Translations under genes and position numbers: made by a program
Shown here: piece by piece, positions 1-6,089 of the stretch
How the letters are laid out: each line of letters opens with the position of its first letter
How positions within the stretch are numbered: the first letter of the stretch is position 1
Assembly (NCBI RefSeq): GCF_900114615.1
Contig: NZ_FOTS01000011.1
Coordinates: 1-64,000, forward strand
Length of the DNA stretch: 64,000 bases
Origin: Pelosinus propionicus DSM 13327
GTDB lineage: Bacteria; Bacillota; Negativicutes; DSM-13327
Reading direction: 5' to 3'
Notes under the pieces: generated by a model
Told to the model about the DNA's origin: nothing
Databases searched by the model: none
Seen by the model: the letters and a program-made list of their open reading frames with translations, nothing else

Positions 1-241
1 TGTAGAGATTATTCATATAACCATAAACGATAATTTTGAAAAGCATTTTAGGTGAGACTACTGATTTTCTGCCTTTACGAGAATACGCTTTGTATAACAG
101 CGAATAATCAAGTTGATCCATTATCTTACTTAACAGCCTGACCGAATCGTTTTCTGGTATGAGGATTTCGATAGGAAGCGGTAAAACTAGTTGATATGAA
201 TTTGTTTTTGTTGTAGGATTTATATGTGTAAAGTTTTTCAT
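1..241 (-). CDS. IS1182-like transposase, N-terminal part (runs off window)
   Basis: An open frame starts at ATG 241 and continues without a stop to the left edge, giving about 80 residues. The translation has the N-terminal layout of IS1182/IS5-type transposases: a stretch LPLPIEILIPENDSVRLL, then SRKGRKSVVSPKMLFKI followed by VYGYMNNLY, matching the family pattern GRxxxxPKMLLKxLxYGY. The catalytic DDE part lies outside the window, so I cannot tell whether the gene is intact. No clear Shine-Dalgarno sequence precedes the ATG; a strong hairpin lies 20-50 nt upstream. It is the only mobile-element gene seen here. Confidence 0.8.
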   Translation of the reverse strand, partial: MKNFTHINPTTKTNSYQLVLPLPIEILIPENDSVRLLSKIMDQLDYSLLYKAYSRKGRKSVVSPKMLFKIIVYGYMNNLY

Positions 242-260
242 AGCAGTTTAATTCTACACC

Positions 261-290
261 AAGAGGCAGGTTCTTCGGAACCTGCCTCTT
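261..290. other. Perfect 13-bp hairpin with TTCG loop upstream of the transposase
   Basis: Arms 261-273 and 278-290 are perfectly complementary around the loop TTCG (274-277). On the plus strand a short T run follows at 293-298, giving a terminator-like shape for transcripts entering the element against the transposase. On the minus strand it lies in the transposase leader. Insulation of the transposase gene from outside transcription is an inference from position only. Confidence 0.7.
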
Positions 291-309
291 GTATTTTTAA
301 TACATATAA

Positions 310-342
310 GGGACTATCTCAATTTCTTATTGAGACAGCCCC
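310..342 (-). terminator. Hairpin after porin gene 1, formed by the IS end
   Basis: In the minus-strand RNA, arms 330-342 and 310-322 pair over 13 positions if two G-U pairs are allowed, with loop UAAGAAA. The U tract after it is poor on the minus strand (UUAUAUG) but strong on the plus strand. It may end the porin transcript weakly, or may simply be the terminal repeat of the insertion sequence. Confidence 0.4.
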
Positions 343-356
343 TTTTTTATCTTTTT

Positions 357-1589
357 TTAGAAGAAGAATTCAGCTTGTGCTTGATAGAAATTAACTTTAT
401 CGGAGGATACAGTGTCAACTGTTGGTTGAATTTTAGCATACTTTACACGAAGTACAGTATTTAGTACTGGAGTATAGTTGAAACCTACTTCATAACCTTT
501 ACCACCATTTTTCTTTCCTAATGCAGTGTATACACCATTAAATGTAGTAGCAGGTGCTACAGCACCTTCGATGTTACGGTATTGAACCCATGCGCCATAA
601 GATCCAACTTTACTTTTGTTAGCACCTTTGTAGCCAATTTGAGCAAAGTATGCTGTATCTTCATCACTAGCATCGGAATCTCCATAAGAACCTGATAAAT
701 TGAAATTAGTTGCAAATTGAGTTTTGAAGCCTGCTTCCCAAATTTTACGAGTGTCCTCACCAACAGCAAAAGAATTAGCATTATCTTTATCTTCATATTG
801 ATAATAACCACCATTAAGAGTAGTAGCTTTTGACGCTGAATAGTTTAGACCTAGACCAGTTACGGTCAAATAATTAGAGGCACCCAAGACTTTGTTATTT
901 TCTTTGCCATAAAATACATTTGCTTTTAGCACATTACCTACTGCAACATTTACACCATTTAACGTGCTATCAATCAGCATACCATTACCTAAAAAATAAT
1001 CAAAACGACCGGCGGTAACAGTAGTGCCTGCGATTTGTCCTTTTACATAGGCATTATCCATAGTTACCTCAGTATCGCCTTCGCCCTTTAAATTATTAAC
1101 GGATTGCAAACGACCATAGTACTGCCATTGATCATTGATATTACCATTCAGATGTATCCGAGTACGTAATTTATAGCTTGCAATACTATCACTATAATCT
1201 TCATATCTCAAACGAGCTTCACCAGTTACTCTGATAGTGGAAGAATTTTTTTCTAATTTTGTTACACGAACATTTAAGCCTTCTAATTCTTCAGCAAATT
1301 CTACGGACAATTTGTCGATAGAAGCTTTTTGTTCAGCAGTTGCTTTGTCGGATTTTGCCATTGCTTTTGCAACGATTTGTGCCATTTCATAACGGCTGAT
1401 GGTTTTGTCGCCTTTGAAAGTTCCATCGCCATAACCGTCAACGATACCAGCGCTAGCTAGCTTTGTTACCGCGTCATAGGACCAATGTTTTGCAGGAACG
1501 TCTACGAAAGGATTGGATGCAGCGAATGATGTACCAGCTACGCCAAGTACCATTGCAGCTGCCAGGGAAGCTACTAATTTCTTTTTCAT
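357..1589 (-). CDS. SLH-domain outer-membrane porin (OmpM type), copy 1
   Basis: A 410-residue protein with a signal peptide (cut near TSFAA, about residue 24), one SLH domain (about 26-85, beginning NPFVDVPAKHWSYDAV), a short coiled coil (about 85-115), and a long region of alternating strands ending in EFFF, as expected for a beta-barrel with a C-terminal Phe. In Negativicutes, OmpM-type proteins are major porins that tether the outer membrane to modified peptidoglycan through the SLH domain. RBS AAGGAGA precedes the ATG. It is very similar to the copy at 3001-4242 and shares a conserved leader hairpin with the other two copies. Function as porin and tether is inferred from the family. Confidence 0.9.
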   Translation of the reverse strand: MKKKLVASLAAAMVLGVAGTSFAASNPFVDVPAKHWSYDAVTKLASAGIVDGYGDGTFKGDKTISRYEMAQIVAKAMAKSDKATAEQKASIDKLSVEFAEELEGLNVRVTKLEKNSSTIRVTGEARLRYEDYSDSIASYKLRTRIHLNGNINDQWQYYGRLQSVNNLKGEGDTEVTMDNAYVKGQIAGTTVTAGRFDYFLGNGMLIDSTLNGVNVAVGNVLKANVFYGKENNKVLGASNYLTVTGLGLNYSASKATTLNGGYYQYEDKDNANSFAVGEDTRKIWEAGFKTQFATNFNLSGSYGDSDASDEDTAYFAQIGYKGANKSKVGSYGAWVQYRNIEGAVAPATTFNGVYTALGKKNGGKGYEVGFNYTPVLNTVLRVKYAKIQPTVDTVSSDKVNFYQAQAEFFF

Positions 1590-1662
1590 GTTTGAATCTC
1601 TCCTTAGGTTTTTTTATTTTTGTTCGGTGATCTTACATGATAAGCCTAAGAAGGGTTCCTAA

Positions 1663-1684
1663 TTGAGTGTCCATGTTTCCTCAA
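1663..1684 (-). promoter_or_regulatory. Conserved porin leader hairpin, copy 1
   Basis: Minus strand: TTGAG, a 12-nt loop GAAACATGGACA, then CTCAA, 74 nt upstream of the porin start. The same 22-nt architecture occurs at 4304-4325 and 5785-5806. It lies downstream of the predicted promoter and so would be in the mRNA leader. It could act as an RNA hairpin or a protein-binding site. Confidence 0.6.
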
Positions 1685-1768
1685 TCTCTCCTACTTAGTA
1701 CTATTTTATGTAAGATCTTACCTTACTTTCTAGTATATTCTCCATAATATATTATTTTCCTTCTTACT

Positions 1769-1796
1769 ATTATGTATTTTTTTAAAAAAATGTTAA
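1769..1796 (-). promoter_or_regulatory. Sigma-A-like promoter of porin gene 1
   Basis: Minus strand: TTAACA (1791-1796), 16-nt spacer made almost entirely of a T run and an A run, CATAAT (1769-1774). Both hexamers match the consensus at 5 of 6 positions. Transcription would start near 1762, giving a leader of about 170 nt that contains the conserved hairpin. Confidence 0.6.
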
Positions 1797-1807
1797 CTTT
1801 TCGCTAA

Positions 1808-2230
1808 TTATTTGTTAACAATTTCCAGATAGCGTTCTGCCAGTATTACAGCAACATAGTCATCAACAGGCTGAGGCGGTGTTTGCATGGTCACAGGTAT
1901 CAGGCGCCAAAAGCCCTGAGGGGGATTTTCCTGCCAGTAGCGGCGGCGGCCATCGTCGGTCGTTCGGTATTCATCTACTAAAGTCACTTCAAGGGACTGT
2001 CCATTTATCAGGATTTTTTCTAACAGATTTTTGGCATCTTTGCTTGAAGTGCCATTTCCCATAATCACGGTTTTCGTATGGTACGTGTTAAGCCACTCTT
2101 GAATAATGAAAGGTAAGTCCTGGGTTGATATGATATTCTTTTGTAAAACCCCTTTCTCTTGATGGACTGCAGCAATGCCACATTTTTCTCGTCCTGGGTC
2201 GATGCTGATAATGGTTTGGTTAGTGGTCAC
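1808..2230 (-). CDS. RuvX/YqgF-like RNase H-fold protein
   Basis: A 140-residue protein opening with IISIDPGREKCGIA, matching the first acidic motif of the YqgF/RuvX resolvase-like fold (DPGxxxxG). A central VDEYRTTDDGRRRYW and a late PVDDYVAVILAERY supply further acidic residues where the fold needs them. Family members process the 5' end of pre-16S rRNA or resemble Holliday-junction resolvases; which applies here cannot be told, and a second canonical ruvX may exist elsewhere. The start is GTG at 2230, and its ribosome-binding sequence GGCGGGGTG is the edge of a dispersed repeat (2231-2300). It lies alone between two porin genes. Confidence 0.7.
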   Translation of the reverse strand: MTTNQTIISIDPGREKCGIAAVHQEKGVLQKNIISTQDLPFIIQEWLNTYHTKTVIMGNGTSSKDAKNLLEKILINGQSLEVTLVDEYRTTDDGRRRYWQENPPQGFWRLIPVTMQTPPQPVDDYVAVILAERYLEIVNK

Positions 2231-2300
2231 GACACACCCCGCCTTTCAGGCACCCCTCTCTAGAGGGGAATCTATTATGAGAGAGCCCTCCTCTAGAAGG
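2231..2300. repeat. GC-rich palindromic repeat with duplicated half, copy A
   Basis: Plus strand carries ACACACCCCGCC, a small hairpin GCCT-TTC-AGGC, then CCCCTCTCTAGAGGGG; a second, diverged hairpin (CCCTCCTCTAGAAGG) follows at 2286-2300. A related unit with the same ACACACCCCGCC core and a CCCTTC/GAAGGG hairpin is at 11701-11740. On the minus strand it ends immediately before the GTG of the RuvX-like gene and supplies its purine-rich ribosome-binding sequence. Confidence 0.65.
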
Positions 2301-2379
2301 AATTTTCTATAATAAGATTACTGTTCTATTTCTTTTGTTAGATTCCTTTGAAGCCTTTCGTATTTTTTGATTTGATGCC

Positions 2380-2395
2380 ATAGTTATATAACTAT
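2380..2395. promoter_or_regulatory. Perfect 16-bp palindrome, operator candidate
   Basis: ATAGTTATATAACTAT is perfectly self-complementary and lies about 150 nt upstream of the RuvX-like gene in a 267-bp non-coding gap (2231-2497). No convincing promoter was found next to it, so an operator role is only a possibility. AT-rich palindromes can also arise by chance. Confidence 0.3.
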
Positions 2396-2434
2396 AGTGA
2401 TTACAAGCTTCTACTTTATATACCCGCACCTGTA

Positions 2435-2471
2435 CAAAAAAGTCATCCACCTAATTAAAAGGTGGATGACT
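2435..2471 (-). terminator. Rho-independent terminator after the 98-residue gene
   Basis: Twelve-bp perfect stem (2460-2471 with 2441-2452), 7-nt loop, followed on the minus strand by T6. It lies about 27 nt past the stop of the gene at 2498-2794. Confidence 0.9.
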
Positions 2472-2497
2472 GCGAAAATTGAATTGATTTATGCAAA

Positions 2498-2794
2498 TTA
2501 GAATTTAGCTTCATAAACTAGGCCACCTGCCATAGTAGCGATCATGTCGTTTCGGTCAAATTTTGAATCTGCCCATTTTTCTTTTGCGTATGCTACTGTC
2601 CACACTGTTAAAAATCGCTCAACAGCTGTTAATTTCGTTTGCTTCTTTAACTGATCATTCATGATGTACCCCAAACCTAAATGAGCCCATTTATCCATCG
2701 CCATAGAGTCTTCAATTTCATGCACAGTATTTTCTGCACTACAAACCGGTATCATCAAAGTAACTATCAAAATGCATAGTATAACAATTCGCAT
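2498..2794 (-). CDS. Small exported protein of unknown function
   Basis: A 98-residue protein with a clear signal peptide (MRIVILCILIVTLMIPVCSA). The mature part contains MDKWAHLGLGYIMNDQL, an Asp-Lys-Trp-x-His-xGxGY pattern reminiscent of YfiM/DUF2279-type periplasmic proteins, but the resemblance is short and I do not assign a function. A cysteine sits just before the predicted cleavage site, not in a good lipobox. RBS GGGAG is well placed before the ATG, and a strong terminator follows, so it is probably a real monocistronic gene. Confidence 0.65.
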   Translation of the reverse strand: MRIVILCILIVTLMIPVCSAENTVHEIEDSMAMDKWAHLGLGYIMNDQLKKQTKLTAVERFLTVWTVAYAKEKWADSKFDRNDMIATMAGGLVYEAKF

Positions 2795-2954
2795 AAAGAA
2801 TTCTCCCTTTTCTACTTTAACTTATAAAGTTCATTATTTAATTCATCTCTTACCATCTATACTAATTGCAGCATCTATAAAAACTTAAAAGTTACTTTTA
2901 TATCTTAATAGAACACAATTTGAATTGCATTTGTATTTCCTCTATTGCGATCAA

Positions 2955-2987
2955 AACGTAAAGAACCGCTGGCATAAAGCCAGCGGT
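2955..2987 (-). terminator. Terminator-like hairpin after porin gene 2
   Basis: Nine-bp perfect GC-rich stem (2965-2973 with 2979-2987), followed on the minus strand by TCTTTACGTTTT, a weak U tract. It sits 14 nt past the stop codon of the porin gene at 3001. Confidence 0.65.
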
Positions 2988-3000
2988 ATAAGATATTTTT

Positions 3001-4242
3001 TTAGAAGAAGAATTCAGCTTGTGCTAGATAATACTTTGTCTTATCAGAAGAACTCCCATCAGTTGTTGCTTTCAAATCAGCATATTTGACGGTAAGAACA
3101 GTGTTCAAAACGGGAGTATAACTTAAACCAATCTCATACCCTTTGCCTCCGTCAGCTTGAGAATCAAATGCATATGGACCATCAAAGGTAGTTTTAGGAG
3201 CTGCATTTGCTTCTAAATGGCGATAGTTCACCCACGCACCATAGGAGCCAACTGCAGATTGTTCTGCACCTTTATAGGCAATTTCGCCATAGTAAGCAGT
3301 ATCATCTGTACTAGCATCAGACTTACCATAAGAGCCAGTTAATGAGAAATTAGATGATAGTTGTGTTTTAAATCCAGCTTCCCAAATTTTTCGTTTATCT
3401 CCATCACTACCAAAATAACTAGCATCATCTTTATTTTCGAATTGATAATAACCACCATTTACACTAGTCGCTTTAGAAGCTGCATAATCTAAGCCTATAC
3501 CAGCCACAGTCAAATGCGGACCATCACTAGCGCCAAACACATCATCATTATTATCTTTGCCATAGAAGAGATTACCTTTTACTACATTACCAACTTCAAC
3601 GTTAATACCATTTAGTGTACTATCAATCATTAATCCGTTATTCAAGAAGTAATCAAATCGTCCTATTGTAGCGGTAGTGCCTAAGATTGGCCCTTTAACG
3701 AAAGCATTATCCATGGTTACTTGTGTATCGCCTTCACCTTTTAAGTTATTCTCAGCTTGCAGGCGACCATAGTATGACCATTCATCATTAATTGCACCAT
3801 CAAGATTGATACGTGACCGCAAGTTAAACCCACTATCTGTTTTATCCGTATCTTCATATTTTAAACGAGCCTCTCCGCTCACTTTAATAGTCGAAGAATT
3901 TTTTTCTAATTTCGTTACGCGAACATTAAGTCCTTCTAATTCTTCAGCAAATTCTACAGATAATTTGTCGATAGAAGCCTTTTGCTCAGCCGTTGCTTTG
4001 TCAGAATGAGCCAGTGCCTTAGCAACGATTTGAGCCATTTCATAACGGCTGATGGTTTTATCGCCTCGGAAAGTACCATCGCCATAACCATCTACGATAC
4101 CAGCATTAGCTAATTTAGTTACCGCATCATAAGACCAATGTTTTGCAGGGACGTCTACGAAGGGATTGGATGCTGCAAATGATGTACCAGCTACTCCAAG
4201 TACCATTGCAGCTGCGAGGGAAGCTACCATTTTTTTGTTCAT
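3001..4242 (-). CDS. SLH-domain outer-membrane porin (OmpM type), copy 2
   Basis: A 413-residue protein starting at ATG 4242, preceded by CCTAAGGAGAAATCG. A longer in-frame extension to 4335 exists but would place 31 residues before the signal peptide and read through the conserved leader hairpin, so I reject it. Domains: signal peptide (to about residue 24), SLH (26-85), coiled coil (85-115), beta-barrel to the terminal EFFF. The first 115 residues are nearly identical to copy 1, while the barrel differs mostly in loop insertions, the pattern expected of a duplicated porin whose exposed loops diversify. An Fe-box-like site lies upstream at 4421-4439. Confidence 0.9.
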   Translation of the reverse strand: MNKKMVASLAAAMVLGVAGTSFAASNPFVDVPAKHWSYDAVTKLANAGIVDGYGDGTFRGDKTISRYEMAQIVAKALAHSDKATAEQKASIDKLSVEFAEELEGLNVRVTKLEKNSSTIKVSGEARLKYEDTDKTDSGFNLRSRINLDGAINDEWSYYGRLQAENNLKGEGDTQVTMDNAFVKGPILGTTATIGRFDYFLNNGLMIDSTLNGINVEVGNVVKGNLFYGKDNNDDVFGASDGPHLTVAGIGLDYAASKATSVNGGYYQFENKDDASYFGSDGDKRKIWEAGFKTQLSSNFSLTGSYGKSDASTDDTAYYGEIAYKGAEQSAVGSYGAWVNYRHLEANAAPKTTFDGPYAFDSQADGGKGYEIGLSYTPVLNTVLTVKYADLKATTDGSSSDKTKYYLAQAEFFF

Positions 4243-4303
4243 ATTCGATTTCTCCTTAGGTTTATTTTTTGTTTTACCTTGAGTGAAATCTAAAAGGCTG
4301 ATT

Positions 4304-4325
4304 TTGAGTTTCCAAGTTTCCTCAA
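4304..4325 (-). promoter_or_regulatory. Conserved porin leader hairpin, copy 2
   Basis: Minus strand: TTGAG, loop GAAACTTGGAAA, CTCAA, 62 nt upstream of the ATG at 4242. Same stem as copy 1 and the same loop core GAAACNTGGAAA as copy 3. Confidence 0.6.
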
Positions 4326-4420
4326 CTCCACACATTTTAGAAAGATCATCACTCTCGTCTATTTACTACGATCTAAAAGATATAGCAAATAGATTGTTAT
4401 CAAATACATTTTAATTATTT

Positions 4421-4439
4421 GATATTGATTATCATTCTA
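4421..4439. promoter_or_regulatory. Possible Fur-type box upstream of porin gene 2
   Basis: GATATTGATTATCATTCTA matches the 19-bp Fur consensus at 15 positions by eye. It lies in the 339-bp gap between porin genes 2 and 3, about 180 nt upstream of ATG 4242. A weak TAAAAT lies close by on the minus strand but no good -35, so promoter placement is uncertain. The region is AT-rich, which favours chance matches. Confidence 0.35.
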
Positions 4440-4535
4440 TATATTTTAAAAATATCCTGCTGCTGCTACTTATTTATTTCATTTTTCTTGAGATATTGAC
4501 GAAACGTAAGAAATGAAGAATACAATGGCCTAGGA

Positions 4536-4569
4536 ACAGGATAAAAAAAGCACCCCGAAGGGTGCTTTT
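4536..4569 (-). terminator. Strong rho-independent terminator after porin gene 3
   Basis: Ten-bp perfect stem (4560-4569 with 4546-4555), TTCG tetraloop on the minus strand, followed by a run of T. It lies 13 nt beyond the stop codon at 4582. Confidence 0.95.
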
Positions 4570-4581
4570 GTAAAGAGTATC

Positions 4582-5700
4582 TTAGAATTTTACGTTAACA
4601 GCTGCAGAAGTACGTGCATTCATGTTATCGAAATCTTGATATTTTACTTTTAAATCAGCGTTCTTAGTAAGAGATTTGTCAAATTGATATTCCATACCTT
4701 TAATTGCTTGATCGGTAGGAAGAGCAATTACATCTGCGCTAGAGTAAGCGTTGTAAACACCTGCATCCGCATCTCTGTGAAGTACTGTTAATCCAAGTTT
4801 ATTAAGCTTCACACCAAAAGCAGTAGCATCAGCATCATTGGAATCGTTTTTAACATAGTCAGCAAGAGCAGTTACACCACTAGTGATAGGAGCTGAACCA
4901 TTGATTCCGTATGCTTTGTTATCACCATTTTTCAGGTAATCAGCAGTGATTTTAGCACCAAAAATATTAGCGCCGTATTCAGCAGCATACATGCGTTCTG
5001 AATCTGCATCACTAGTACCAGTGTTATTACCAGCATACAATTTCAAGCCACCAGCTTGTAATCCAAGACCAGTCATTTTGTCGTCAAACATAATACCTGA
5101 ACCTAGAAGAACATCTTGACGACCCACTGTAGCATCAGCACCAAGAGCATTGAAAGATACGTTAGCAGTATCTAATTTAATTCCAACGTTTTGGTTGTTT
5201 TCATTAGGTTGGAAAGTTCCGCTTAAGCGAGCATTATACTTAACGTCATCATTGATGTTACCATCAAAGGAAACACGAGTACGAAGATCAGTTTTGTCGT
5301 TTTCATCTTCTACATTTGTATAACGTACGCGAGCATCACCAGAGATTTTTACCATTTTGTCAATTTGATCTTGCATACCTTCTACTTTTACGCCCAACGT
5401 GTTTAATTCAGTAGCAAATTCTTTGGATAATTGATCTACAGTTGCTTTTTGGTCTGCATTCAAAGATTTAGTCATAGCATTTGCTACGATTTGAGCCATT
5501 TCATAACGAGTAACGGTTTTGTCTCCTCTGAAAGTACCATCGCCGTAACCTTCAACTACACCAGCTTGAGCCAATTTGTTTACTGCATCGTAAGACCAGT
5601 GTTTTGCAGGTACATCGGAAAATGGGTTTGCGAATGCTGGTACTGCCATGCTAGCAGCTAGTGCAGTAGTCACTGCTACTTTTAAAAGTTTCTTGTTCAT
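4582..5700 (-). CDS. SLH-domain outer-membrane porin (OmpM type), copy 3
   Basis: A 372-residue protein with signal peptide (to about residue 24, VPAFA), SLH domain (25-85, NPFSDVPAKHWSYDAVNKLA), coiled coil (85-120) and a strand-rich barrel ending AAVNVKF. The N-terminal half is clearly homologous to copies 1 and 2, but the barrel is shorter and strongly diverged, so it is an older duplicate probably with different pore properties. RBS AAGGGGGA precedes the ATG. Its 388-bp upstream region holds the shared leader hairpin and a TGACTA-NN-TAGTCA palindrome also found before tolC. It has its own strong terminator. Confidence 0.9.
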   Translation of the reverse strand: MNKKLLKVAVTTALAASMAVPAFANPFSDVPAKHWSYDAVNKLAQAGVVEGYGDGTFRGDKTVTRYEMAQIVANAMTKSLNADQKATVDQLSKEFATELNTLGVKVEGMQDQIDKMVKISGDARVRYTNVEDENDKTDLRTRVSFDGNINDDVKYNARLSGTFQPNENNQNVGIKLDTANVSFNALGADATVGRQDVLLGSGIMFDDKMTGLGLQAGGLKLYAGNNTGTSDADSERMYAAEYGANIFGAKITADYLKNGDNKAYGINGSAPITSGVTALADYVKNDSNDADATAFGVKLNKLGLTVLHRDADAGVYNAYSSADVIALPTDQAIKGMEYQFDKSLTKNADLKVKYQDFDNMNARTSAAVNVKF

Positions 5701-5784
5701 TTGGAAAGATCCCCCTTAAAATGTTGTTTTTTTCGCGGGTGCTACCACCAACATGATAAGAGCTATTGAATTAAGGAGTGTTTC

Positions 5785-5806
5785 ATGAGTTTCCACGTTT
5801 CCTCAT
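5785..5806 (-). promoter_or_regulatory. Conserved porin leader hairpin, copy 3
   Basis: Minus strand: ATGAG, loop GAAACGTGGAAA, CTCAT, 85 nt upstream of ATG 5700. The outermost stem pair is A-T here against T-A in copies 1 and 2, so pairing is kept by a double change. The downstream CTTATCATGT is shared with copy 1. Confidence 0.6.
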
Positions 5807-5949
5807 AATAACAGTCATCCTTCATCATCTATCCCTTTCATGTCCCTGTCGCTTTTTACAGGTTCTAGTTTACATAATTCTATATATCTTTTTTTATTCC
5901 TGCTTAACATCTATGTGTAAATATTGGTAATTTCCTTTATTTACAATGC

Positions 5950-5965
5950 ATGACTATTTAGTCAT
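5950..5965. promoter_or_regulatory. Palindromic operator candidate upstream of porin gene 3
   Basis: ATGACTATTTAGTCAT has perfect 7-bp arms around TT. The same TGACTA-NN-TAGTCA core occurs at 42588-42601 in the leader of tolC. No strong promoter was seen beside it. The rest of this 388-bp gap (5701-6089) is AT-rich, with the leader hairpin at 5785 and a terminator at 6021. Confidence 0.45.
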
Positions 5966-6020
5966 CAAATATTAAAAAATATATATTGTTTACATAAACT
6001 TTATAACTATCTATTTCGCC

Positions 6021-6056
6021 AAAAGAAAAAAGAATCCTGCTTTAAAAGCAGAATTC
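6021..6056 (-). terminator. Terminator ending the LPS operon
   Basis: An 11-bp stem with one G-U pair (arms 6045-6055 and 6032-6042 on the minus strand), followed by TTTTTTC. It lies about 35 nt past the stop of the DUF3084 gene at 6090. Confidence 0.85.
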
Positions 6057-6089
6057 TCCTCTGGTACTTTCTGTAAAATGGCTCTAGCC

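Larger units (their letters stand above)
1..342 (-). mobile_element. Partial IS1182-family insertion sequence, one end visible
   Basis: The transposase start lies about 100 nt inside a terminal sequence that reads, on the minus strand from 342, GGGGCTGTCTCAATAAG, which resembles the GGGGCTGTCTCA ends common in IS1182-type elements of Firmicutes. I place the outer boundary at about 342, some 15 nt beyond the stop codon of the porin gene at 357. The other end and any target duplication lie outside the window, so completeness and direct-repeat length cannot be judged. Confidence 0.6.

Noticed and set aside
4243-4335. N-terminal extension of porin gene 2
   Set aside because: Adds 31 residues before a normal signal peptide, bypasses a good ribosome-binding site at the internal ATG, and reads through the conserved leader hairpin.
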